64,000 bases of DNA from Mya arenaria (GCF_026914265.1 NC_069124.1:18435088-18499087), one strand, 5' to 3'; counted from the first letter of the stretch, positions 1 to 13,799 are shown. Made by a program: numbers and translations. Notes: generated by a model from the sequence alone, not told the origin.

Positions 1-39
1 AAATTAACGTTGCAATCTTATAAACGTATTTAAATTAAG

Positions 40-115
40 TGGTCGTTTCATGCGCACTATTTTAAACCGCATAACACCATACGTCCCATCTTGTAGCCCC
101 GGCGCATTAATTATT
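40..115. repeat. Dispersed repeat fragment, partner at 33.85 kb
   Basis: About 75 bp here, including the phrase TTTTAAACCGCATA and a CCCCGGCGC block, recur with few changes at 33,855-33,935. The two copies share order and orientation, so this is a dispersed repeat and not coincidence. Nothing codes here. The element type is unknown. Confidence 0.6.
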
Positions 116-120
116 TTAAC

Positions 121-1129
121 ATGTCATGTGATGTCGAAAAGTAGATCTGACCATATCTGATTTCAATTTGCGCTACTGAAGTCCGTAGCCCTTAATAGAA
201 CAGTTACTTCTATATTATACATGTAACGCTATGTTGCATCGCCCCTCATTTTACAAATAGAGTATTACTTTCTTCTACTTATTTGCACATTTCTGTCTCT
301 CCTACTATTATTGAAACCATCATAAATATCTACATGTTTAATCCCACCTAAACGTAAGCTACCACCACTATCACTGACAATCCATCATCATCATTACCAC
401 CGTCAACAATATCATAGATGTCTTTAATATATTGACCTTAAGTTTTACATTTTATTACTTACAATGTGTGTTTAAAATGCAAGCATAACGGTTACATTAC
501 GAAACGTTAACGTGAATGACATCGGTGTCATTTGAGGCATATTTCTTCTTTTTTTTTTTCTTTGTACAGAAACTTGGCATATTACCATGTGATTTAAGGA
601 ATTATCTCAGACAAAACCTTGCCAAATAATGCATGGATTTATTTTGGGAAGCTATAACCATTGATCAAGGTCTATACAATACAATGACATTATTTTCATT
701 GCCTCTGGAATTCGCTCTGTCAGATCAAATAAAGACAAATAATACTGTGACAGAGGTCGGTCTACGCCAAACGGTTTGATAGTGGTATCCTACAATGACA
801 GCTAGCTACTATAAACCAGTCCGGTTGTATCATTTTTCTCCTTCAATTGGCAGACATTGACTGACTTTCACATGTGCATTTATAAAACATAAAACAAATG
901 CCAAATTCCCTCAAACGTAAGTTTTCATCTCACCCCCACAAGGTAGCACGTGAGAATTGAATTTATAAATGGTATCGCCATTATTTTTTAAATTTGAGTT
1001 AAGTACACTAAGGCAAAACAAAAAAAAATCAGAAATATCAAACAGTAGGGTAGTTACAATTCACGTGAATACACGTAAACTTTGAATTCATGATAAGCCG
1101 GGCTGCTTAAGATGTAATATCTATTGGTT
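121..1129. other. AT-rich non-coding stretch
   Basis: I see no open frame with coding character, no tandem repeat and no recognisable mobile element. There are short homopolymer runs (a T run near 550, an A run near 1020). Confidence 0.5.
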
Positions 1130-1410
1130 CCAATGAGTAAATGAATAAGGAATATATCGTTTTAAAATATGAAACAATGAAAACATTTTACAAAACACAT
1201 TCTTAAGTCAATGGCCATATCCAAAGAATGTCTATTGTGGCTATGGAATGGTTATCAGGAGTTGTTATATGTAGACGTATACCAATAAGTAAATGAATAA
1301 GGAATATATCATTTAAAAAATGAAATATGAGGATATTTTACATAACAAAACTACAATTCAAAGGCCATACCCAAAGAATGTATGTGGCGTTTTGAATGGT
1401 TATCAAACGA
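1130..1410. repeat. Two-copy direct duplication, period about 152 bp
   Basis: The block starting CCAATGAGTAAATGAATAAGG at 1130 reappears as CCAATAAGTAAATGAATAAGG at 1282, and the following text (GGCCAT-CCAAAGAATGT, GAATGGTTATCA) follows in the same order in both. The copies have diverged by point changes and small indels. Non-coding. Confidence 0.7.
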
Positions 1411-4400
1411 ACTAAAACGCTTTTGCATTGCATTGTGTATTATATAATATATATATGATTTTAGTATTAATGTATCTTTACCTTTAAATGTGTACTTTGA
1501 TATCATTATCGTTGGCGGTTAATATGCTACGATTTCAGGGTAACGATGCTCAAGTATGTAAATGCTTGATGCGCGGTGACACTATAATAAAAACATCATT
1601 TGAAAGTGTTTGATATGCAGAATTACACATTTGCGTTTTGAGGCATTAGTCATTTTGCATCTAATTCAGTTCAAATAAGGAATACAAATATAAACTGTAA
1701 TAACTGTATAAATGGTATTGTAGTCTTTTTTCAGTCTTATAGTTCGCATATCAATAATCAGCATGATGGAATTCCCTTTTTAAATAATGACAAAATATGT
1801 GGTCCTCAGGCGACAACATTTAATGCAATGGTCAAAGGCTTGTTAGACATAGGATGTGTCAGGAGGCGTCGTATTATACAATTTCATTAAAAAAGTTCAT
1901 GATATGCCTTGTGTCATATACCCTTTTCGGTAATTAATAAAAGAACCTACCTGTTGCACATGCACTGATAATGAACCAAATACCACAGACTGACAAAGCT
2001 ATTTCCCGCGCTACCTGTTGTGCAGAAATATATTTCCCGGAAGGACTTAAAACTGAATATGTATATCCGAGCATGTTAAATTAGTAGGATGAGATCTGTG
2101 ATAATATCTAGAAATATTCACAACATAGACACTATGCTTTTTGCGAAACTTGCTTTCTGTTAAATGGTAACGTCACAGATGGTTGGATGTCGTAATCATT
2201 TAGTGATATGTCCATGTTCCGTTACCTGTTTTTATAGAAAAAACGACCAGGTTTAGAAAATATATTTCATGAAATTAATAGAAACTATTTCGTTTATCCC
2301 TTACGATTAAAATAAACAAAACATTACTTTATTCAAATATATTTTTATCATTAAAACAAAATGAGAAATAAACAGACGCTTTGCTGGAAAAGTACCAACT
2401 AAGCAATCAATGTTTCCAATTAAATTGATTACAAATGTGCGAAGTGCTATTGTTATATAACACATGTGTAATACAGAATAATAAGTGATTGGTTATAAAA
2501 AGGAAACAATATAACAATATATAGCATTTAATAAATGGACATTGGATTCCCTAGAATATACAAAAGGTGTTGGTATGTAAGAGAGTCCTCATGTTGTTAA
2601 TCGCAACCAAATGAAAAAGTATTGCAAGCATAGATATTTTCAAATAACACGGAATGCAGTTTTGTACATGCAGTTGAGACATATATCCAAACATTGGTTT
2701 ACATTGCATTAGACAATTTGCTCTTCAAAACACAATAGATAAATGTAAATCTATAAAACCGCTGTCTGCATGAGTTTCAGCAATAATTCCTGTGTATATA
2801 CCTTAGAGAAATGAGTCATTTGAATATTGTATAAAAAGTCGTATAAATGAACGAATGATAAAAGATAAATGATATTAGATATCATATTTGTTAAAGTTTG
2901 TTGAATTGGCTTTAGATATTCAAATTTGAAGTATAACAAGGGAATTTCACTAATAAGAAACAAGAGATATTCTAGACAAATAATGTAGTAAATTGCAAAT
3001 TCGACGTAGCCACTAAAAACCTCCTTTCTGGTAGGCAACCTTTATCTCCTCGGGGAGATGCAGAACCGGTACCAGATAAGGAACCATTAGGCTAATATCG
3101 CTCAATACTTACCAGAAATTGTCGGTATTTGCGCTATCATATGACGACATGCGGATGGAGAGATGCTGAAAATGGCATTAATCTCCATCAATTCATGTCT
3201 GAGATTGGCCAGTCAGAAGGGCGGATTATTCGTTACCGGTCTAGTCAGAGGTAATGACCAAACATTTCTGTCTAATTTCTAATGATAGCCACTTTTACTT
3301 TTGTTTTGGAAAAAAGGGAAAATTATTACCGTTGTGATTGCGTTTACGTCGTTTCTTAAGCGAATTGTTTCTATAACTTTTTGAATTAAGACATCAAACC
3401 AACGCTTACAGTAACGAAGGATCAACTTTCAAATTAATCTACTTTACAAAAAGCATTTTATAAAATTGGTTTGAAATAATCTATTTTCTGACACCATCAA
3501 ATTATCAGGCATTACATGATTGCTCACATATGTTGAACGGCGCAACCACTTAAATTATCTTATTTGCTAATTTCAGGATATTTTCGTAAAAAAATGATGT
3601 AACTTTGCGTCTGAATATACAAACGCTACACTTACCGCTATCAGAACACTAATGTTTCCAGGCATATTTTAATAATTCAAATATTTACCCTACGAGATAT
3701 AACGCCGCCGGTTCACTCTGAACATATCTACCACGGACGTCATATCTCTCTAGGCTGTTACAATTTGGCAATCAACCAATATTTATATTTTACATACTGG
3801 CATACTGTGCTTGGCTCCTGCTTGGCTTTCTTAAATCAAACAGCTTTGTGAAATCAAGTTGTAGGATACTGTCTTCACCCATAGTTCTTAGATGTACCAA
3901 AATAAAAAAAACGAACTATATAATTACTACTAAAACTCATATAGTGAGAATAATATCATAATATAAAACTAACATATCCTCATATATTCATTTGAGAAAT
4001 GAGTAACTATTGATACGAATTGAAATATGCGTGTGTTTGACAAATGAACGAGTTATAAATTGTTATGGTATTCAACTATATGCGGTAATCTTGTATCTTG
4101 TATAAAAGACAATTATAAAATAATAACTGTGTGCTTATCGTATAAGACGTTTGAATTCAATTGTACGTCAATTTGGGCGTCATATCAAATGATACCTATG
4201 TTTGTGACAAAAATCGTTTTGTTCAAGACGGAGTGTCTAGTTATGTTCACTAAAGTATATAGTTACATTTAATAATTCTTTTAACTGATTGTGTACCTAA
4301 AATAATAGCAAATGAGCCTTTCCAAATTTTGAGGAGTATTAAACGTGAATTTAACTCTCCAAACAGTAGAACCGATATTCAGGAAACATCTGAAGACATT

Positions 4401-5459
4401 TCTTAGTCGATTTGCTAAATAGTTTGAGAGAAGTTATCCTACTGGTCGGAAAAGTAATATCTTTGAAATTTCTAAAATGCTTTATTTTCATTGACATAGA
4501 TCGAACGTGTTTAAGATAAACAGTTAAAATTTGTAATTACTTAAACATTTCTTTTGACTTTCAGGAATTTTAATTCAAATTCCACCTCGGATGTTTTATG
4601 AATAAGAGCCATAAACTTTTTTCTGACGTTGCCAGTTGCATTTAAAAGAAATGCCAAACCTCAAATTTAAAGTCAATAATATCAATATGTTTCTATGCGT
4701 CCATTTTTTTTAATTGCAGAAATACCTTTCAATATTTCCAAGGCATCTAACGATTAATTCTAAGAATGTCCATATTGTTGTGGCTTAAAAAAAATTCCAT
4801 ATTCGTGGCATTTGTCCCTTTTTTAGTTTCGTTGAAATCTTACGCATATTTTGGTGACCTTTAAAAACCTTGCCAATATTTTAGAGGTATGTTCAATTAT
4901 GTTGGTGACCCATTAAACCTTGTCTATTATGAATGAGAGAAGAGAATATTCGGAAGCATAGACTTATCTAAATTATGAAAACAGCAGATTCGTTTTGATC
5001 GAAACTGTTTATTGGCAAAAATGATCAGCGCAACATTGCCCTTTTATTGAATTCTGTTCTGGAGAACAAGTAGGTATACTAATATGAGATCAATCAAACA
5101 CATTTATATTTTGGCTATCAAATGAACACATATGAACCAGCTTTACATCAATTTGAAAAGGAAACGTAACATGAAGAAAGGGTAAATAGTGTACACTTCA
5201 GAGCACATAGGAAACATGACGGACAAAAACGGGATCGCATTACGTTCAATATCAGAAGAATTCCTGAAGCTTACCAAGGTAATTAACTTATGTACACTAC
5301 TCATTTACCTCCAATGAGTGTTTTATCGTTTATATTTTTCTATTCCCTTTCTCCATAAAGAAGTAAGACCTTTGAAAGTGATGATGTGGTTAGATCAGAA
5401 TGGATATTACGCAGTATGATTAGGGTGATAATGATGCTCTTTGCATAATATAACCACTG
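1411..5459. other. Non-coding stretch; two weak minus-strand exon candidates
   Basis: Mostly AT-rich text without coding character. Two short minus-strand segments have consensus acceptor and donor sites with an open frame between them: 1951-2014 and 3113-3198. They are discussed under findings because I cannot assign them a product. A small local repetition of TTGGTGACC with a following AACCTTG lies near 4850-4920. Confidence 0.4.
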
Positions 5460-5690
5460 TTCTGATAGAAACTGACGGACATATTATATCATGAAAATAT
5501 ATCATATATCTGAATAGGATTCATTTGTATATACCACACAACTTTATTATCCTGAAAGAACCATTACGTCGACAGATGGTTTTGTAATAAAACTGATTTT
5601 CTGTAGTTGAAATAAAGTGTTAATTTTTAATTACAGTTTGCTTTACCCTTGCGGTTTCTGTTTTTGGCCATTCGTGAATTAAATGCAATT
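5460..5690 (+). repeat. Dispersed repeat family R1, copy 1
   Basis: A segment of about 230 bp shares ordered landmarks with 10,145-10,375 and 14,400-14,615: TTATTATCCTGAA or a variant, CATTACGTCGACAG, TTGTAATAAAACTG, and a GCGGTTTCTGTTTT-like 3' part. A partial inverted copy lies at 12,550-12,625. No coding capacity and no terminal repeats were found. Probably an old non-autonomous element. Confidence 0.7.
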
Positions 5691-6616
5691 TAAGTAGCAT
5701 TTATGAAACGTGTGGAAGATAAGGATGTTATCGCTTACCTGTCGATAACATATCGGTATGCGTTAACAGGATTATATGTACAAGTGCTAAAATTGCATTA
5801 TTCAACGAACAATGTTTAGAGCATCTATTATGTATGGCGTTTTAATCTTTGGACGTAATTGTTATTTTACAAAGATGTTTTTTTGTTCTACTTGACGTGC
5901 GCAACACTCACTTTCAGATACTTCCACTCTGCAATTCTGGTTTTTCAAGGCAGTGTATTATTTTATGAAAAAACGCAGAGCCATTGTGTAAAACATTCGA
6001 GTTTAACGGAGAATGTTGTCTGTACTAGTTTTTGCCAATTAGATTTTGAGCGGAAACGTGACTTCTAAAACAAGTTTTTGTCTAAGCATGGATTAAGCTT
6101 AGTAGCGCAACATAGACATCCTGCTGCATTAAGCAAATCCTTTTTCAAACATTTTCGAAGACGACTCCGTAGCTGGCCGTAATGATAGTGATAAGACAAA
6201 ATATAAAAAGTTTATTTCTTTCAACAATTTTAGAGAAGGCGAGCTAAGAAATACCCGGTAACATCTTTGTTATCCCCTGAAAAAGCACATGATTCATCTC
6301 ATCAACGATTTGGAACTGTGATAATATTTGGTAAGACAAAAGGATTTAATCAGATTGGTAAAACGTCTGATAAGTGCTCAAAGTTATTCTAAGATTCATA
6401 TATGAACCCTATTAAGAGGAACAAAATGATAGCATACACGACACTGAAAGTGATACAAAAACGTACAAATACCACCACAGGCTATCAACATAGCTTAATC
6501 AATACATAATAAGTTCGCTAGAACACAATTCACTTGGGGTTTAAACTGGCTTATGTGTCAATAACCTCCCACTCATTCCACCATTTATCCCAATACTATC
6601 CTTAAATGGCGATTGC
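5691..6616. other. Non-coding stretch
   Basis: Nothing supportable as a gene. Around 6525-6595 the phrase CACTTGGGGTTTAAACTGG resembles the 3' part of the large repeat unit found at 38.3 and 48.5 kb, so this is probably a short degraded fragment of it. Confidence 0.4.
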
Positions 6617-6720
6617 AAGGCAAGGCAGCAACTGGTACCAACTATTTTTGGTATGAAGCGGTTGAAGTTTGAACCCTGAACAATTGCGCACCAAACTGTT
6701 GACGATCCACCGCATGTTGC
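6617..6720 (-). repeat. Degraded tRNA-derived SINE fragment
   Basis: The text AAGGCAGCAACTGGTACCA followed about 35 bp later by a GTTTGAACCCTGA block reads on the minus strand like a tRNA T-arm (GGTTCAAAC) followed by a fixed tail. The A-box side is not clear. The copy is diverged and incomplete. Confidence 0.4.
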
Positions 6721-7748
6721 AGCAAGATTTATTTTTTATTTTTTATTTTATTAAGATCATAATGCTTGACTAAGAAAACAGGGTTGCGTGAAATGACAAT
6801 CAAGTGGCCATAATTCTGAGACCGAATTGTTCCATCGATACGTCGTGGTATCCGTACAGACATTGATACGATTAATGGTACTTGACACATCTCACCAAAC
6901 TTGCAAACCAATTTTGATCTGCGTAGTTGACATTCTATGACAGACATATGTTGAATATACGAACATTTTGTGTCGTTAAACAACAACAAAAATATATGAT
7001 TTCTACTGATGTGGAAAGAAAGTGAATTCATCTTAATCTCAAACTATGTTTAGTTCAAGTTTAATAACTAAAATATTTTTAATGCGGTTTCTGTTTTGGG
7101 CGTGATAGAATAAAGTTCCATGTGTGATATTTGTTAAGGAGGCATTTACGGATCTGTCGGAGATATGAAAAACTAATAACGATATTGTTGTTAGATAAGA
7201 ATATAGCGTTGGAATTAATTTGGTTGTAAAATTCATTTGCTGGTACTACCAGACCTGTTTATGTTTCGTTTAAGTTTTCATTTAAGTAAGACGGGAAAAG
7301 GAGTTAGCGTGTTTTTTTGCAAATCTGATTTCGTTTAGCCTGATGCTTTTTGTAACAGTTTGTCACAATGCTTTAGCGGGATCACATGACCATAACATTT
7401 TCTTCAACTTTTACAGACACACTTTTTGCAATTTAAAACGCAGTTTGACTGCAGACCCATATAACCTTATACTGTAATACGATTCAATGCAAAAGCATGT
7501 GCATGATCTCTTCATCGATATCGAAGTTTATGTTTTGCCAGAAACAAAATATCCAAAACATTTTTTTATGTTGGTTTAGTTAATTAGCATTCGTCACACA
7601 CACATATACAAATTGTTTTGTTTTTATTCAGAGAAAATTGAAATACCTTGACCGTCTCGAAGAGAAGTATATGGTAACAAAAGCAGGCCTTGGGGAATGT
7701 TTAATGGTTTCTTTACAATTGATGCTGACCGTTGTTCAACAATTTTGA
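6721..7748. other. Non-coding stretch
   Basis: Short spurious open frames only. A phrase similar to the 3' part of repeat R1 (GCGGTTTCTGTTTTGGG, near 7085) suggests another fragment of that family. Otherwise I see nothing. Confidence 0.4.
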
Positions 7749-7960
7749 TCAGTATTGCAATAAGACACATGACGAGTCACTCAATATTGCAATAAGATAC
7801 ATGACGAGTCACTCAATATTGCAATAAGATACATGACGAGTCACTCAATATTGCAATAAGACACATGACGAGTCACTCAATATTGCAATAAGACACATGA
7901 CGAGTCACTCAATATTGCAATAAGATACATGACGATTATATCAATATTGCAGAAGTAACG
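7749..7960. repeat. 32-bp minisatellite, about 6.5 copies
   Basis: Units begin at 7749, 7781, 7813, 7845, 7877, 7909 and 7941, exactly 32 bp apart. They differ mainly at one C/T position (GACACATG or GATACATG), and the last unit is degraded. The units are contiguous with no spacers, so this is a minisatellite and not a CRISPR-like array. It abuts a tRNA-like sequence (7973-8047). Confidence 0.95.
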
Positions 7961-7972
7961 TTACGTTTAGAT

Positions 7973-8047
7973 GGTGAGAGTAGTCTAGTGGAATAGATGT
8001 CCGCCTCTCACCCAATAGGTTGTGGGTTCGAACCCCACTAGGGATAC
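7973..8047 (+). repeat. tRNA-Glu-like SINE head (anticodon CTC)
   Basis: A-box TAGTCTAGTGG and B-box GGGTTCGAACCCC are spaced as in a tRNA, and the middle (CGCCTCTCACC) matches the anticodon arm of tRNA-Glu(CUC). The T-stem pairs well, but the 5' and 3' acceptor strands do not pair, so this is a tRNA-derived SINE head or tRNA pseudogene and not a working tRNA gene. Confidence 0.65.
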
Positions 8048-10144
8048 TTTCTTTCGACCTTTCAAAAAGGTCACAATATTCTTTCTGGGGATCCGAGGTC
8101 ATTCAAATCAGCTATCAGCTGTCATTACAATCGAGCAAAAATATATCACTGAATATTGCAGCAACTTACATGACGATTATCTTTGTTCACTAAGCTTACA
8201 GAGTCACGTGGTATTTCAATCGCTTGGCAATGATAAAACAACCAACGTATATAAACGTAATACGTTTGTAAATATATCATGGTAAACCGTTGTGACAATC
8301 AGAAGAAAGGGCTTATACCAAAACTCTGTTTAAAGTTGATTTTGTTAAGGCGTATTTGACTATCTTCAACGAGTGTTTAATAGGCGGACATCCAGTGACA
8401 TGAGAGACAGAAAAAACAACGATAATCTTTTCTAAAACGACTTTCAACGCAATGAACCATCATTTTAAAAGAAACAGATGCCATCTAATCGACGATCGTA
8501 TCGTGCGTCTATTTTGTTTGTATTACTGAGTTATTAATGCTGCACATTTCGAAACAACTGGTAATATTGGAGACGCAAGCCAAATAATATTGAATTGCTC
8601 GATTATTTTCTTCCAATTAAATTTGTGATAATGCCAAAACATCAAACCGACATTCTTGATCATCCGATATTGTATCGTATTCTATTCCAAAAGATGGCAC
8701 CAACAGTTTATCAAAAATAAATACAATTTGTTACAAGAAATATCACTCCGGACAAGTAGACAGCATGTACGTCTTACATGTTTTGTATAATGCAACAAAT
8801 ACAGGCTTTTTATGTCCCCTTTATGATTTATTCGAGGTTGATCAATTTGCTCAATAAAGTAATGTACAATTCGAAAAAAATGTATCTGTGTTTCCTACCA
8901 AGCGTGATTCAGCTCGACCATATGCTGATAAAACATAGAATCATTTGGAACACTAATTTGACGCATAAAAGGTTTCGTTTGTGTTTCAGTAGTACACAAT
9001 CTTATTAAGTGCCGATGTTATTACTTGCAAGAGACTGTAAGTAATAGATATTTCATTTATAAGTACACTTATAAGATACACCCATATAAACGTATTTGTG
9101 AGAGCTTTTAAAACATTGATTCAATGGGGTTTTGATGTTAAGAAATGAAATATTCGAAGGAAAATGGGGATGACATTACTTCGAGCATCAATGATCACCT
9201 AACACTATATGTACAAGGGTTGACCCAACATATCATAGACAACCGCTAATAATATCAAGTTTTAGGATTTCATTTACGTATTATTATAATTTGAGTGAAA
9301 TGTTGAGAAATTATCTTAAAATTTACCCAAAATGTATATTTTATTTACACCACTAATTTCGGCACCAAGGTAAATAAACGATTTGCATATCGCAAAGTTT
9401 AATTTATATCCATTTTTTGGCCTGGTTTTCGGTGTGATTTTAATACTAGTATAGTGTTGAAGAACGTGTTTTCGCTCAACATACGTTTAGATCTGTAAAA
9501 GTTATAACTCCAATCTTTGTCAATTACCATATTAAAATGTTAATTGGCCTGTCTATTCATTTGTGTCTTGTATGTATCATTCTTTCAAAATCATTCATCC
9601 AACCTGTAAATAAAAACACACAACACGTTTAGCTTTTGTAGGCGGTAAATAAAAGCTCGCTCTTCGTTAAAATATATCGACACTCAGCTCAGAATATAAC
9701 CATTTATTCCATACAGATTAAATTTTCGTTTAAAAATTACATGGTTAAAAAATAATAAGTTGGAAACCGGAAAAATCCGTATTAAACACAGTGTTTTCTG
9801 AATGAGTCACACACAGTAGCCTGTATACATTGAAATGTATATATACACGATAATAAACGTATTTTAACCCCTTAGCGCCTCGCAATCGTTTGGGTTTTTT
9901 TGTGAAAATTGCATCCTTATCTAACGTCAAGATGTGTAGATATAGCATTTGTCTAGCATGTTAGGGATAGCCGTCGTAAGAACTCATCAACAGATCCATT
10001 GTGCGTCTGTCGTTTATCTTTCAATGCAATATCATATCACTCTTTATATTTATTTTGAGTATGGCGGGGTCAGATGCGGTACACCCCAGGGTTACACAGG
10101 TGATTATATTGCCTAATGTTACCATTTTCCCCTCCCGCAATTTC
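8048..10144. other. Non-coding stretch
   Basis: AT-rich with no supported gene or repeat. The short open frames here (longest 87 codons) show no domain, signal peptide or codon bias that I recognise. Confidence 0.4.
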
Positions 10145-10375
10145 TACAATCTGACAGACATGTAATATTATAAAAAAAAATATAACATATTAGAAGAGGA
10201 TTCATTTCAATCTCCCACACACCTTTATTATCCTGAAGTAATCATTACGTCGACAGGTGGTCTTGTAATAAAACTGGTATTTTGGATAGGTGAATAAGAA
10301 TGTTAAAATCTTAATTAGTGTAATAAATGGTCGTCTTTATCTTGCGCTTTCTATTTTCGACCATGTAGAAAACCT
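10145..10375 (+). repeat. Dispersed repeat family R1, copy 2
   Basis: Same ordered landmarks as copy 1 at 5460-5690: TTTATTATCCTGAAG, CATTACGTCGACAG, TTGTAATAAAACTG, then a GCGCTTTCTATTTT segment. It starts near GACAGACATG, which is shared with copy 3 at 14.4 kb. Confidence 0.7.
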
Positions 10376-13223
10376 ACACCGTGCTTTTTTGTCTTGTTAG
10401 GGAAGTATTTATCCAAATTTTGAAGATATTGGTTATGTGAGAAATAAATTGGGACAATAAAATTTTATCGATTTATACCAAATGAATGGATTCTAAGAAA
10501 GACTTTGCTGAACCGATATTCTGTATCATGTTCAAAACAATTTGGTTGTGTAATTATTTATACACTTACATACTCCATTTTTTCAACACCTGTTCGGTTC
10601 AGGTTCTCCAATACTAATTATTTCAAGGTTCTCGGCTTTGTGGTTTTGAAAAAAAACACAACCTTTGACTATTGATGTAAAAATGAAATACTATTTTGTA
10701 TTTCATTCGTTTTCAACGCAAGATATTTTAGCAGGTTTATATTTTCAAGTAACAGTTTAACTTTGATTGTCTGCAAGCATTTGTACGAATATTTAGCCTA
10801 GTACCCAACTGAAGAAATAATTTATATTAATATCATTGAAGACACTTGTCACGAAAGCTGATGGCTAATATATGCACGCTTGGTTATAACTAGTTGTAGA
10901 ATCCAAGTTAACAAGGCAATGAGAAAGTGCCCAAGACGGGGCTCCAACAGACGATTTATTTCGTGACACGCATGCCATTTGACATCTCTTTACTTTTAAA
11001 CTATTTTCACTTACATGGCAAATATAAGCTACGTTGAAAGGAATGTACTATATGTGACATGCTTAGGCATAACTCCGAAAAAAAAACATGACAGGGTAAC
11101 GTAATGGTTTTTTTTTTTTTTAAAAAAAGGTGCTGGAACTCTTTCGGCACGTTTGTACCGACTTATGTAGTAATTATATTATGGTCTTAACATCGGTCAT
11201 GAATGGACGTTTTTTTTATTTTCAACCTCCTAACAGGAACAAATAAAGAATGTCGCGGTAAACGATATGAAATGACATCATTTGAATTGCGATAATAAAT
11301 CCTTAAAACTAACATAAATTTATTTTAAACATTAAAAGAAGTTAGAAAGTATAGTTTGATACTATGAATCACAGCTTGGCACTAAAAATATTTCGAACTG
11401 TTTTGATTGGAAGTCTTTTCAAATTTAACGAAATATTAAAACGTTATACTAACTAATTCCATTATATTAAAAAGATTACTGAGTTTGAATGATAAACAGA
11501 TATGTTTTCGGTATATATTGTTCGGACGTAAAAGCATATCCGAAATCAAATACACTTACATTCACCTAAAAGTAAGATTTAAACATGAACTTCAGCATCA
11601 AATAACAATTAAAATAACACTAATAACGACCAAAATGTAGTGTGTTTTTTTCATTCTAATCCTTGCGGTAAATTCGTATTAATTATTTGGAGGGTAAATA
11701 AAACAAATACTACAAACAATTACATTCCTTCACTACGGATATGAGTTAAATAGGGTTGAAGCATATTCGTTGGAATTGAGAATTAGCGTACAAAATATAA
11801 ATGTAAGACAACTGTCAACATAACAGTTGTCCTCTGCGTTCGGACGATTTATCTTCAGCCGTGGATAAAAACATGTTCATCTTCCGTGTATTAAAGATAT
11901 CCAAGAGAAAAAAAAATATTTTGTCAGACATAAATTGTTGATGTTTATTAATAAAACATCTGTTTTGTGGTAAATTAGCTAATGCATGTTCATTCTTCGT
12001 TTTTAGTAAGGTAGTTCAATACTATATGTTCACATATAAATCTTGTATTCGAAAAATATGATGTTTAGATTTTCATTCCACTGATCTTGAAGTGTTAAAA
12101 AACGGCATTACTATCGCAAGAAAGATGGCTACTTTCTTCTTGCTTTTACTTTAAAAAAAAACACCCACAAATATCAGTGGCTTTGGAAACGAGGTAAAGC
12201 TTCTTGCTTTTCAAGACATGTGTTTCGCAAAAGAAGAAAGAATAATGGAAATGCAAAATGATTTATACAACCAGTTTATCCTTAACGCCATACATGCTAT
12301 TTTTTCTTATATAATATATAAATATATCAATTTGTGGTATCGTGATTTTTTTTACATTTTTACTTTCCGTTTATAAATTGCACTCTTATCTTGAAAAAGA
12401 CGATTACTTTTTCATGGATTAGATATTAGACACAGGCGTTTATCAATACATGGCCGAAAACAGAAACAGCAAGACAACAGCAAAGAGTAATTAAATTTCG
12501 ACATTTTAATTTAACAACAGAAAACCAGAATAATTACATAACCACATGTCCATGTAATGTTTATTTTAGGATAATAATGGTGGGTGGGAGATTAAAATGA
12601 AATCTGTTTGATAGATGATATTTGCTCATGAAATAACAATTCCGTCAATTCAAGACGCAGATGGCAATTTAACCCCAGTATTCCCCTACTCACACAGGGA
12701 AGTGTCAATTTCGATCCAACCGCATCATCGTTTTTAAAGGTATCATTCCAGTAAGCTTATGTTGCACGGGAAATATAAAAAGGTAAGCGATAAAACACTT
12801 TTGAATGTAAGTGAGAAAGTGTATTGGTATAATAAGTCTAAGATATGTGAAGTATTTTGTTGATGATAATTAATTTGAGAATGCTGAACGTTATGATATC
12901 CATATATTTTAGGGCATGTTTCCATTGTGCCCTCAAGTGTGCACTACTTCCCTTGTATTTCTTTAACTTGACCTTTTAAAATACCTCGTATTTATTTTTC
13001 CGTTTAAAAAATAAAATGCTGGTGACTTTTGTTCCAGTCAAATTCACCAAGTTCAACAGTTCGGGCGTATTCTGTTTCACGTATCACGTGGAACTTCCAT
13101 ATTCTACTGTTTAAAATGATTTTGCTTCTACCGGCCAATCAAATCGTAGCTCAAAATAAAATAAAAATCCACTCTATTCTGTAGATCGTCAAAATTGGAC
13201 GCTAAATTATTTCATGTTTATAA
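10376..13223. other. Non-coding stretch with an inverted R1 fragment
   Basis: 12,550-12,625 read on the minus strand matches the middle of repeat R1 (TTTTAATCTCCCAC, then ATTATCCTA). A short perfect hairpin, GACAACTGT with ACAGTTGTC, lies at 11,808-11,831. No gene is supported. Confidence 0.4.
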
Positions 13224-13500
13224 GTGCATTCATCAGAATCGGTCTACGTAATAAAATTAATGAACAGAAGATTTCAATAATCCTCGATGGTCATTTGCCC
13301 ACACAAAAATGCAAACATCGAGTGTATGCATTCTTTTTACTACCTACTCCCGTTTAACAAGTACGCCTTCTTTGAAAAAGGTAGTCTATGAAACTAATTT
13401 TGGTGCATTCGTCAGAATCGATCTACGTTTAATTAATGAACGGAAAATTTGAAATAAACCTTGATGATGATTCTCTCACACAAAATGCAAACACCAACAC
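13224..13500. repeat. Two-copy direct duplication, period about 179 bp
   Basis: GTGCATTCATCAGAATCGG at 13,224 and GTGCATTCGTCAGAATCG at 13,403 head two similar blocks that continue through TCTACGT, TTAATGAAC, GATGATT or GATGGTC, and CACACAAAA-ATGCAAACA in the same order. Non-coding. Confidence 0.65.
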
Positions 13501-13799
13501 AAATTCCCTATATCACTATTTACTAGTTTCAAAAGGTAATCATACGATATGATTATTGATAAGATGACCAATGTTGTGTACACTAGTTCAGAATAACACT
13601 GTCTGTGACGATTCTTACTACAAAGTGTTTCTGTTTGACGAACTGTATCTTTAAATTAAACATGGTTAACTAAACGTCCATGGTCACATATATTGCAATC
13701 ATACGTCCCAATCGAGGGACAAACGCTTCAAATTTGTTCTTAGATACGAAATGGTGATCCGTTAATCTACTCTTGCATAGGTGTATGTGTTTTATAAAA

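Noticed and set aside
7749..7960. CRISPR-like array of 32-bp direct repeats
   Set aside because: The repeats are head-to-tail with no unique spacers, and the genome is eukaryotic. It is a minisatellite.
7973..8047. Functional tRNA-Glu gene
   Set aside because: Internal boxes and anticodon arm are good, but the acceptor strands do not pair, so it is treated as a tRNA-derived repeat.
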